Below are positions 1 to 5,819 of a stretch of DNA of 10,000 nt, piece after piece. Numbering within the stretch: position 1 is the first letter of the stretch; the number at the start of each line of letters is the position of its first letter. Location of the stretch: positions 1-10,000 of the forward strand of contig JAIWNQ010000021.1 of assembly GCA_020216745.1 (NCBI GenBank), read 5' to 3'. Below the pieces are notes generated by a model that did no database searches, had not been told where the DNA came from, and saw nothing but the letters and a program-made list of their open reading frames with translations. Both the position numbers and the translations under genes were made by a program. Source of the DNA: Candidatus Hydrogenedens sp. Its GTDB lineage: Bacteria > Hydrogenedentota > Hydrogenedentia > Hydrogenedentales > Hydrogenedentaceae.

Positions 1-1135
1 CTTCGTGGGTCAATGCTTTACCTATATCATGGATTAGGCCTGCTCGTTTTGCTTCCTGGATATTCAACCCGAGTTCTCCTGCCATAATCCCTGTTAGATG
101 TGAAACCTCTATAGAATGCCGTAGGACATTTTGTCCATAAGAAGTACGGAAACTTAATTTCCCTAATAATTTAATGATTTCCGGATGCAATCCGTGGACA
201 TCTGCCTCCAGACAGGCTTCCTCACCACGTTCTCGTATCGTTTGATTCAGTTCCTCAGTAACTTTCTCAACTAACTCTTCAATTCGTGCGGGGTGAATTC
301 TACCATCCTGTATCATTCGTTCAAGAACTAATTTCGCAATTTGCCGACGTATAGGGTCAAAACCGGAGATAATAACTGCTTCTGGGGTATCGTCAATAAT
401 AATATTGACGCCCGTTGCATTTTCCAATGTGCGGATATTACGTCCTTCACGCCCAATTATCCTACCTTTCATTTCTTCATTGGGCAAGGAAACAACCGTT
501 ACGGTCGATTCTGCAACATGGTCAACTGCACACCTCTGGATTGCTTCACCAATAATCCATTTAGCACGTTTATCCGCTTCCTCTTTCAGTTCATCTTCGA
601 TTCGTTTCAGATGTAGGGCAGAATCACGCTTCACCTCTGTTTCTAACATAGTAAAGAGTTCTTTACGTGCCTGCTCTGTAGTCATTCCAGCTATCGTTTC
701 CAACCGTTTAAGTTGTTCCTGCTGTAAGGCTGTGATTCGTTCCCGCTCTTTGTCTAACTGTTTTTCACGTTGAACCAAATCACGTTCCTGAGTGCTTAAC
801 TGGATTGCCGTCCTGTCAAGGGCTTCAGCACGTTTCTCAATGGCTTCTTCTTTTGCTTGAATCCGCTTTTCAAGGTTGGCAATCTCACGACGCATCTCGC
901 GACCTTCCTGCTCTAATTTAGAGCGGATTTCAACTTCAATTTCGCGGGCTCGGGTTTTTGCATCACGGATAATTACCGCAGATTCCCGTTCGGCATCAGT
1001 TATCATCTGGGCGGATTCACGATGGGCACGACTTAAAATGCTGTTCGAACGAATCCGAACCACAAGCAACGTGCAGATAACACCGACAAGAATCCCAATA
1101 ATCCCGCCTCCAATCGCATAATACAACATTAGCAT
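1..1135 (-). CDS. rny: Ribonuclease Y, N-terminal 378 codons (partial, runs off left edge)
   Basis: Membrane-anchored endoribonuclease that starts bulk mRNA decay at the inner face of the cytoplasmic membrane. The minus-strand frame is open from ATG 1135 to the window edge. Visible in order: an N-terminal hydrophobic helix (about residues 3-27, [18 protein letters not shown]), a long charged coiled coil rich in E, K, R and Q (about 30-200), a KH domain with GREG loop at 228-231 in the context [11 protein letters not shown], and the start of the HD domain with LIHDIGKA, H369-D370. As I recall, the catalytic HD of Bacillus subtilis RNase Y lies at 368-369, so the chosen start gives the expected register. 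The start is preceded by AAGGAGG (1144-1150) at 8-nt spacing; a second ATG two codons in (1129) is less well placed. The remaining HD domain, about 140 residues in relatives of about 520 aa, lies outside the window. Identification is very secure. Confidence 0.97.
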   Translation of the reverse strand, partial: MLMLYYAIGGGIIGILVGVICTLLVVRIRSNSILSRAHRESAQMITDAERESAVIIRDAKTRAREIEVEIRSKLEQEGREMRREIANLEKRIQAKEEAIEKRAEALDRTAIQLSTQERDLVQREKQLDKERERITALQQEQLKRLETIAGMTTEQARKELFTMLETEVKRDSALHLKRIEDELKEEADKRAKWIIGEAIQRCAVDHVAESTVTVVSLPNEEMKGRIIGREGRNIRTLENATGVNIIIDDTPEAVIISGFDPIRRQIAKLVLERMIQDGRIHPARIEELVEKVTEELNQTIRERGEEACLEADVHGLHPEIIKLLGKLSFRTSYGQNVLRHSIEVSHLTGIMAGELGLNIQEAKRAGLIHDIGKALTHE

Positions 1136-1143
1136 AGGTAATT

Positions 1144-1150
1144 CCTCCTT
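1144..1150 (-). promoter_or_regulatory. Ribosome binding site of rny
   Basis: On the minus strand this reads AAGGAGG, a full-strength Shine-Dalgarno 8 nt before ATG 1135. It favours that start over the in-frame ATG at 1129, which would sit 14 nt away. Confidence 0.85.
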
Positions 1151-1245
1151 CTTTACTGGAAAAGGACTGGGGAAGGAAACCTGCACATCAGAGGGGTAAC
1201 ATATTCACCAACACACTACTTGTAAAATCTATGGAGTTGATGATA

Positions 1246-1273
1246 TGTATAATAAGGGTAAAGTAATAGTTAA
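1246..1273 (-). promoter_or_regulatory. Weak candidate sigma70-type promoter for rny
   Basis: On the minus strand TTAACT (1268-1273) and TATACA (1246-1251) are separated by 16 nt, each matching consensus at 4 of 6 bases. An overlapping TATTAT (1249-1254) is a better -10 but has no good -35. Either would give an rny leader of about 110 nt. This is a best guess in AT-rich DNA. Confidence 0.25.
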
Positions 1274-1290
1274 ATGCCTATTAAAATCTG

Positions 1291-1333
1291 AGACATATAT
1301 CGAACATGCCGGGGTATCCCGATATGTCTTTTT
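1291..1333 (+). terminator. Stem-loop followed by a T-run, terminator-like
   Basis: On the plus strand CGGG (1310-1313) pairs with CCCG (1318-1321) around a GTAT loop. The stem can extend outwards through ACATG (1304-1308) with TATGT (1323-1327) across one mismatch and one G-T pair. Alternatively, AGACATAT plus CG (1291-1302) pairs with CGATATGTCT (1320-1329) with a two-base bulge. TTTTT follows at 1329-1333. The shape fits an intrinsic terminator reading rightwards, but no plus-strand gene ends just upstream. It could stop antisense transcription coming out of rny, or act as an RNA structure or operator. Confidence 0.4.
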
Positions 1334-1670
1334 ATCTCGTAAAATTACAAACATATATTCTTGAACCCCTCGATATATAATAATTTTTCCTTTCCAGAAC
1401 CTTTTCACAGGGTTTCATTTAACATTGAGTTCAATTTTTACTTTCCTGGTTGTTAGCCAAACATAAATTTGGCATGAAAATATTATACCTGTTTTGATTA
1501 TAAAATACAAAATTGATATAAGTTATTCCTTCCTTTTCTTTAAGACATGTATAGCATATATCTAATATATACATCAAGATTGACCATAAATAAAAAGAAC
1601 ATGTAAAATTAAAGGGGATTAATTGGATTTTTATTGGGAATAAAAATCTACAAAAAATATACATTCTGAC

Positions 1671-1699
1671 TTGACTTTTAAGTTTTTAAATGGTATATT
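1671..1699 (+). promoter_or_regulatory. Strong sigma70-type promoter for the EF-hand/Ig-domain protein
   Basis: TTGACT (1671-1676) and TATATT (1694-1699) are separated by exactly 17 nt, each 5 of 6 to consensus. The expected transcription start is near 1706, giving a leader of about 85 nt before ATG 1791. This is the best promoter match in the window and suggests strong, constitutive-type expression. Confidence 0.75.
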
Positions 1700-1708
1700 A
1701 TATATGTG

Positions 1709-1731
1709 TCAAGGCTGTAGGTTGTCCTTGA
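1709..1731 (+). other. Leader stem-loop at the 5' end of the transcript
   Basis: TCAAGG (1709-1714) pairs perfectly with CCTTGA (1726-1731) around an 11-nt loop. It lies within the first few bases after the predicted transcription start. A 5'-terminal hairpin can protect an mRNA from decay; that role is inference here. Confidence 0.4.
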
Positions 1732-1764
1732 GGTTTATATTAAAATTTAATAATAACATTTAAC

Positions 1765-1783
1765 CCCTAACCTTAGGGAGGAG
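1765..1783 (+). promoter_or_regulatory. Ribosome binding site partly held in a small hairpin
   Basis: GGGAGGAG (1776-1783) is a strong Shine-Dalgarno 7 nt before ATG 1791. Its first three G residues can pair in a 5-bp stem, CCCTA (1765-1769) with TAGGG (1774-1778), closing an ACCT loop. The AGGAG core stays mostly free, so any effect on translation would be modest. Confidence 0.5.
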
Positions 1784-1790
1784 AAAAACT

Positions 1791-3041
1791 ATGTTAAAAC
1801 AAAAAAGTTTCACCATGATGCTGTTGTTAAGCCTTATCTTAGGGCTGGCTGGTAGTTCGTATGCGGTACAACCACCTCCGAACCCGAGCGAACTGGATTT
1901 TTGTGCCTTATTAGATGGTGCATATAACCTCGTAACGAATGAGTTTGCTTTCTTATTAGAGTTGTTAGGTGATGATGCTGCATTATTGACCATGGTTCAA
2001 TGTGCAGTAGCAGATATTAATGGCGGAATTGTAGATGACCTGCCAACCCCGAATGGGATGTTGGATGGTAATTATGAGTTGCGGATTATTAAAGAGTTGG
2101 TGCAAAATCCAGACAAATATGCTAATCTTGCTTCCGGAACACTACCTGGACAAGTAAAAGCAGGTGTAAATCCAACCGATGTGATTAATGCATATAATGC
2201 AAACTACCAGATGCTCTACACCGATGGGATGTATACATTTTTAAATGTCACGCTTCCCTCTCTATGGCCTATACTTCAAGGGATGTATCCGACAGTTCCA
2301 TCATTATGCACGTCACCAGGTAATCCTCCTGGATGTATCAATAAGGCACTTATCGTAACCTTGTTCCGTAATTTGCTTATGGTTCTTGCAGGTTTTGCAA
2401 CTGAAGGTGATGATGCCAGTGCGGAGTCAGTCGCAACAGTAGCAGGTTTGTTAGCTTTATGTGATGTGTTGTCACCCGGGTCCTGCCTTGTAAATGATAT
2501 AGTAACTGACCCGAATGCTTACGAGAAATTACCAGAGTTCCTCTCCAAAGATGGTGATGCGGATGGTGATGGCTACACGAATTATGAAGAATATGAAGAA
2601 TATGCAGATGTAAAAGGTCCGGGTGATGCATTTATTGCAGCAGTATTAGACCCCTCTGTCTATCCAGGATATGTGCCTCCTGCTGGTGATAAAGTAAAGA
2701 TTTACCCGAGCGGAACAATAAAGGTAGAAGAAGGTGGAACCATTGACCTGAGAGTAGAAGTAAACGATATGGTTGGAACTGTCAGTTATGAATGGACACA
2801 TAATGGAGAACCCTGCGGTGAGAATGCTCCACGTTTGATAATTCGCGATGTAACCAATGCAGATGCTGGTAATTATCAGTGCGTAGTAACAGATGAATCC
2901 AAAGGAATGTATGCTTCATCGGTAGTAATCGTTGAAGTCCTTCCAGAAGGTTCAATGCCAGTTGCAACAGGAATTGGTCTTGCGATTGCAGGCGTCCTTT
3001 GTTCTGCTGGTGGCGTTTTAGTCCTTCGTAGAAAAAAGTAA
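1791..3041 (+). CDS. Exported protein with EF-hand-like loop, Ig-like domain and C-terminal membrane anchor
   Basis: A 416-aa protein of unknown specific function, probably displayed on the cell surface or held in the envelope. Residues 1-25 form a signal peptide (KQK, hydrophobic core, SYA before the likely cut). Residues 26-250 match no family I recognise; they contain cysteines at 38, 71, 173, 182, 225 and 232, suggesting disulfides outside the cytoplasm. Residues 256-267 (D256, D258, D260, G261, E267) fit an EF-hand/dockerin-type calcium loop. Residues 303-384 form an Ig-like domain with W335 and the DAGNYQC motif (C364); the usual partner cysteine in strand B is absent and C342 may substitute. 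The C-terminus (389-416) is MPVATG, a hydrophobic helix, then RRKK, in the manner of sorting or anchor tails. ATG 1791 is set by a good ribosome site and the signal peptide. The gene stands alone, with its own promoter and terminator. A structural surface or adhesion role is inference. Confidence 0.85.
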   Translation: MLKQKSFTMMLLLSLILGLAGSSYAVQPPPNPSELDFCALLDGAYNLVTNEFAFLLELLGDDAALLTMVQCAVADINGGIVDDLPTPNGMLDGNYELRIIKELVQNPDKYANLASGTLPGQVKAGVNPTDVINAYNANYQMLYTDGMYTFLNVTLPSLWPILQGMYPTVPSLCTSPGNPPGCINKALIVTLFRNLLMVLAGFATEGDDASAESVATVAGLLALCDVLSPGSCLVNDIVTDPNAYEKLPEFLSKDGDADGDGYTNYEEYEEYADVKGPGDAFIAAVLDPSVYPGYVPPAGDKVKIYPSGTIKVEEGGTIDLRVEVNDMVGTVSYEWTHNGEPCGENAPRLIIRDVTNADAGNYQCVVTDESKGMYASSVVIVEVLPEGSMPVATGIGLAIAGVLCSAGGVLVLRRKK

Positions 3042-3080
3042 TTTGTTGATTTAGAAATCACATAATATAAATGTTGTTTT

Positions 3081-3111
3081 AGAGGAAGTCAGAAATGGCT
3101 TCCTCTTTTTT
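3081..3111 (+). terminator. Intrinsic terminator after the Ig-domain protein gene
   Basis: AGAGGAAGTC (3081-3090) pairs with GGCTTCCTCT (3097-3106) as a 10-bp stem with one T-G pair and a 6-nt AGAAAT loop, directly followed by a run of six T (3106-3111). It lies 40 nt after the stop at 3041. The opposite strand lacks a T-run after the stem, so it works rightwards only. Confidence 0.9.
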
Positions 3112-3198
3112 GTTATTTTTTATTAAACTTTTAAATACAAATAATCACGTAAAATTACACGAAACTTTTAGTAAATAAGCACTACGTTTCCAGCCATA

Positions 3199-3223
3199 AT
3201 AAGTAGTACAACATCCTACTTAT
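3199..3223. repeat. Perfect 8-bp inverted repeat with 9-nt spacer
   Basis: ATAAGTAG and CTACTTAT are exact reverse complements at 3199-3206 and 3216-3223. Neither side is followed by a T-run, so it does not look like an intrinsic terminator. It could be a 3' mRNA hairpin of the minus-strand gene or a protein site. Chance is possible in AT-rich DNA. Confidence 0.4.
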
Positions 3224-3390
3224 AGTAAAAAACCAACATTATCATCGGCATAAAAAGTAATGTAAGCCTCCCACTTGCAAACTGGATAGGAGATATGGAG
3301 AAAACGGACAGGCGATTTATAAACACGTTAGAAAAAACATTAACATCAAATTTTTTTGCTACGTCTTTCGATACAATATTCAATAAAGTT

Positions 3391-4821
3391 CTATTTTGGA
3401 AAAGGAATTTTATATTGCTTAATTTTTCTCCAGAGTGTAGAGCGTGAAATACCCAGAATCTTTGCCGCTTCACTTTGATTATAATTAACTTTCTCAAGTA
3501 CATGTCGAACGTGTCGAGCCTCTACTTGTGCCAAAGGTAATAAACCATCATTTGTATCTGTAGGTAGAGCAAGAAAACGAGTTTGTTCGGTTCGCACTGT
3601 TTCTGGTAAATCGTGTATGTGAATAATAGTATCCTCAGCCATAATTACTGCATGAGCAATGATACTTTCCAGCTCTCGAACATTTCCTGGAAAGGGATAT
3701 TTCCGCAACATAGCAAGGGCATTGTTGTCAATACCCTGAATGTTTTTCCCAAATCGGTGATTATACCTCGTAATAAAGTGCTGAACTAACGTCGGTAGTG
3801 CTTCTAATCGTTCACGTAATGGTGGAATTCGTATCTGCACTACATTTAGTCGGTAAAACAAATCCTCACGAAACGTATGTTCTTCAACACTCTTCTGTAA
3901 ATCTTTATTGGTGGCAGAAAGGATACGGACATTTACTTTCTGGACCGAATTTGAACCGACAGGACGAATTTCCCCATTTTGCAGGACACGAAGCAACTTT
4001 GCCTGTGTCATTAAGGACATATCGCCAATTTCATCTAAGAGTATTGTTCCTCCATCTGCTTCTGCAAAAAGACCCCGTTTATCTCGTTCTGCTCCTGTAA
4101 AGGCACCTTGAACATGTCCAAACAACTCACTTTCCAGTAAATTTTCAGGCAAGGCGGCGCAATTGATAGCAATAAAAGGTTTGTCCCGTCTCGGACTGAG
4201 ACGATGCAAAATCTGTGCGACTACTTCCTTACCGACACCCGTTTCACCTAAAATCAAAACCGTACTATCTGTCGGGGCAACCTTCCTAATGATTTCAACC
4301 ACACGATGCATCTGGGGATTATTACCCGAAAGCTCCTCAAACAAAATCTGTTCAAAACCTGCCTCCTCACGCTGTTCACGTCTCCGCTCTAAAACAGCAC
4401 GGTGCACAAGATTGGCAACATCGCTCGGGTCACATTTCTTGGGAATATAAAAATAAGCACCCATTCGTATTCCTTCAAGTGCCTGCTCCATTTGCTCCAT
4501 CTCATAAAGTAAAATCAGCTTAATCGATGGAAATTTCTGGCGAAGAAATGAAACAAGATTTATATTCCCTTTGTATTCAATTGCTAAGTCGAGAAGAATA
4601 ACATCACATACAGTTCTACGCGAACAGGTTAAAATTTCCTCCGTAGAACGGCACGTAATAATAACGTGCCCCAGACTCTCAATAAACCGAGAAACAGCCT
4701 TGATATACTGATTATCCGACGCAATTATAAAAACAGTCCCCTGTTCACGAGAAGAAATAGGCTCTTCTTGTGAAAAAAATCGCAAATCAACAATCTCTTT
4801 CGATAACGTCTTCGTCCGCAT
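3391..4821 (-). CDS. NtrC-type sigma54-dependent transcription activator with an atypical receiver domain
   Basis: A 476-aa bacterial enhancer-binding protein that uses ATP to remodel sigma54 RNA polymerase. Domains: receiver (about 28-145), AAA+ core (about 162-405), Fis-type HTH (about 428-470, with NQSEAAKILGISRSTLWRK). The AAA+ core is complete: Walker A GETGVGKE (192-199), GAFTGA (239-244) for sigma54 contact, Walker B GGTILLDE (257-264), arginines in FREDLFYR (317-324), and GNVREL (379-384). The receiver keeps the phosphorylatable D78 and lysine K128, but the usual acidic pair is reduced to S35-D36 and the conserved Thr/Ser after strand 4 is missing (LLYE, 104-107). Phosphorylation control may therefore be weak or altered. 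ATG 4821 has AAGAGG only 3 nt upstream, closer than usual; no better start is evident and it leaves a 27-residue tail before the receiver. It is divergent from the HTH-receiver/kinase cluster, so it may belong to the same circuit. Targets are unknown. Confidence 0.95.
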   Translation of the reverse strand: MRTKTLSKEIVDLRFFSQEEPISSREQGTVFIIASDNQYIKAVSRFIESLGHVIITCRSTEEILTCSRRTVCDVILLDLAIEYKGNINLVSFLRQKFPSIKLILLYEMEQMEQALEGIRMGAYFYIPKKCDPSDVANLVHRAVLERRREQREEAGFEQILFEELSGNNPQMHRVVEIIRKVAPTDSTVLILGETGVGKEVVAQILHRLSPRRDKPFIAINCAALPENLLESELFGHVQGAFTGAERDKRGLFAEADGGTILLDEIGDMSLMTQAKLLRVLQNGEIRPVGSNSVQKVNVRILSATNKDLQKSVEEHTFREDLFYRLNVVQIRIPPLRERLEALPTLVQHFITRYNHRFGKNIQGIDNNALAMLRKYPFPGNVRELESIIAHAVIMAEDTIIHIHDLPETVRTEQTRFLALPTDTNDGLLPLAQVEARHVRHVLEKVNYNQSEAAKILGISRSTLWRKIKQYKIPFPK

Positions 4822-4849
4822 AAACCTCTTATTTCATTTTATAAATCTT

Positions 4850-4877
4850 ATTTTATCAAAATAAATGTAGATAACAA
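4850..4877 (-). promoter_or_regulatory. Candidate sigma70-type promoter for the sigma54 activator gene
   Basis: On the minus strand TTGTTA (4872-4877) and TAAAAT (4850-4855) are separated by 16 nt, matching consensus at 4 of 6 and 5 of 6 bases. This would place the transcription start near 4843, about 20 nt before the start codon. The surrounding DNA is very AT-rich, so chance matches are common. Confidence 0.4.
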
Positions 4878-4969
4878 ATATTTCTACCTATCTCTTCCGT
4901 AATACATGGGTTTATTTAAAAACGTAAACATTTCTTCTTCAGAGAACCTAAACATATAAGAGGTATTTT

Positions 4970-5042
4970 AAATAGATACGATTATTGTTCTTTAAAATAT
5001 GTTAATTTAAAATTTCAATTTTAATTCAGGCAGTATCTATTT
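4970..5042. repeat. Perfect 10-bp inverted repeat with 53-nt spacing
   Basis: AAATAGATAC (4970-4979) and GTATCTATTT (5033-5042) are exact reverse complements. The arms lie about five helical turns apart, upstream of the rightward -10 box. They could be paired binding sites for a regulator bridging DNA. Without comparison to relatives this stays a candidate. Confidence 0.4.
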
Positions 5043-5079
5043 GAATATAATTTTTTATTCTATGAATGAATTTATGTTA

Positions 5080-5085
5080 TATAAT
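5080..5085 (+). promoter_or_regulatory. Perfect -10 box TATAAT, likely promoter of the signalling cluster
   Basis: TATAAT matches the sigma70 -10 consensus exactly and lies about 70 nt before the start of the HTH-receiver gene. No good -35 is found at 16-18 nt upstream, so the promoter may need an activator or be weak. Confidence 0.4.
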
Positions 5086-5097
5086 ATAGAAAATAGT

Positions 5098-5119
5098 TTA
5101 TAGATAAATATGTCTATAA
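5098..5119 (+). repeat. 7-bp dyad just after the predicted transcription start
   Basis: TTATAGA (5098-5104) and TCTATAA (5113-5119) are exact reverse complements around an 8-nt spacer. The dyad would cover roughly +6 to +28 of a transcript starting near 5092. That position would suit a repressor or autoregulation site, or a leader hairpin. Confidence 0.4.
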
Positions 5120-5155
5120 GTGCTGTGGTAAAAAAATTAAAAATGGAGATTTATT

Positions 5156-5773
5156 ATGAGAGGGCGAGTATTTACGACAGGTGAAGTGGCATCAATATGT
5201 GGTGTTTCATCAGATACTGTTTCACGTTGGTTTGACATGGGACAGATAAAGGGGTATCGTTTAGGACCTGGTGGAGACCGTCGTATTCCTTATGAAAGTT
5301 TACGAGCATTTATGATTGCCCATGGAATCCCGTTAGAGCGATTGGAGACAAGCGAGACAAAGATTCTGGTGGTTGATGACGACCCATTTTATCTTGACAT
5401 TATACCGGATGCAATTGCTAAAAAGGCAGATAAGGACAAAGAGATATTAGTCCTAACCGCATCAACTGGTTTCGATGCAGGAGCCTTGATTGTAGAGCAT
5501 AATCCTAATTTAGTTATTATGGATATTCATCTTTCCGATATTGACGGCAGAAAAGTGTGCGAACGATTAAAAAATCGGCATGAGACAAAATATGCACGTG
5601 TCCTGGGTATTTCCGGATTGATAGATGAAAGTGAGGTTAGTAAACTACGTGATTATGGTTTTGATGATTTTCTGAAAAAACCTTTTTCTTTGGATGAATT
5701 GGTAAATAAAGTATTTCATCTGCTTTCTTTACCGCCGACCAGTGTAAGCAGACCTAAATCTACTGGCACTTAA
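5156..5773 (+). CDS. Response regulator with N-terminal excisionase/MerR-like HTH and C-terminal receiver
   Basis: A 205-aa cytoplasmic protein joining a small DNA-binding domain to a phosphorylation switch. Residues 4-55 resemble the excisionase/MerR-type winged HTH (FTTGEVASICGVSSDTVSRW, then a GGDRRIP wing). Residues 68-190 form a receiver with all key residues: acidic pair D74-D75, phosphoacceptor D123 in VIMD, S153 and K175-P176. The order is the reverse of classical response regulators, which have receiver first. A short unstructured tail (about 192-205) follows. ATG 5156 is set by TGGAGA (5144-5149) at 6-nt spacing. The hybrid kinase gene begins 46 nt downstream with no convincing terminator between, so the kinase is the natural partner. 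A role in transcription is inferred from the HTH; the target is unknown, but the dyads just upstream would suit autoregulation. Confidence 0.9.
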   Translation: MRGRVFTTGEVASICGVSSDTVSRWFDMGQIKGYRLGPGGDRRIPYESLRAFMIAHGIPLERLETSETKILVVDDDPFYLDIIPDAIAKKADKDKEILVLTASTGFDAGALIVEHNPNLVIMDIHLSDIDGRKVCERLKNRHETKYARVLGISGLIDESEVSKLRDYGFDDFLKKPFSLDELVNKVFHLLSLPPTSVSRPKSTGT

Positions 5774-5819
5774 ATTAAATAAGGAAAATGAGTTAAAATC
5801 ATTTTTGTGAGACTATATT

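Larger units (their letters stand above)
1136..1790. other. Divergent intergenic region between rny and the Ig-domain protein gene
   Basis: 655 bases between divergent genes with no convincing coding content. The only sizeable ORF (1431-1664, minus) encodes a low-complexity hydrophobic peptide without a recognisable domain or ribosome site and looks like chance in AT-rich DNA. The region holds a weak rny promoter near 1246-1273, a stem-loop near 1291-1333, a strong plus-strand promoter at 1671-1699, and two small stem-loops in the leader of the plus-strand gene. The stretch from about 1335 to 1670 shows nothing I can name. Confidence 0.7.
3042..3390. other. Convergent intergenic region
   Basis: 349 bases between two convergent genes. 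Besides the terminator at 3081-3111 there is a perfect 8-bp inverted repeat, ATAAGTAG (3199-3206) and CTACTTAT (3216-3223), around a 9-nt spacer. No intrinsic terminator is visible for the minus-strand regulator gene that ends at 3391. Short open frames here look like chance. Confidence 0.6.
4822..5155. other. Divergent control region between the sigma54 activator and the HTH-receiver gene
   Basis: 334 very AT-rich bases without coding content. They contain a candidate leftward promoter (4850-4877), a rightward -10 TATAAT (5080-5085), a 10-bp inverted repeat with arms at 4970-4979 and 5033-5042, and a 7-bp dyad at 5098-5119. Shared control of the two divergent units from here is plausible. 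Confidence 0.6.

Noticed and set aside
341..1121. Plus-strand ORFs opposite rny (341-616, 405-773, 876-1121)
   Set aside because: They are antisense to a well-conserved gene and their Ser/Arg-rich or Cys/Phe-rich products look like frame artefacts.
1431..1664. 77-aa minus-strand ORF in the rny upstream region
   Set aside because: Its peptide is rich in F, I, Y, N and C with no recognisable domain, has no convincing ribosome site, and lies in very AT-rich DNA.
1338..3158. The 11-mer CGTAAAATTAC at 1338-1348 and 3148-3158, flanking the Ig-domain gene
   Set aside because: A pair of identical 11-mers is expected by chance several times in 10 kb, more so in AT-rich DNA, and there is no extended similarity or target duplication pattern.
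3295..3447. 50-codon plus-strand ORF starting with AGGAG 2 nt before ATG
   Set aside because: The spacing is too short for a normal ribosome site, the peptide has no known features, and it overlaps the end of the sigma54 activator gene on the other strand.
3216..3503. 95-aa minus-strand ORF at the end of the sigma54 activator gene
   Set aside because: It overlaps the HTH-coding end of that gene in another frame and has no domain or start signal.
5764..5779. TGGCAC-N5-TTAAA resembling a sigma54 promoter just before the kinase gene
   Set aside because: The -24 half is perfect but the nearly invariant GC of the -12 half is missing, and the -24 part encodes the last codons of the HTH-receiver protein.
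5785..5805. AAAATGA/TCATTTT stem between the HTH-receiver and kinase genes as a terminator
   Set aside because: The stem is only 7 AT-rich pairs and is not followed by a real T-run, so read-through into the kinase gene is expected.
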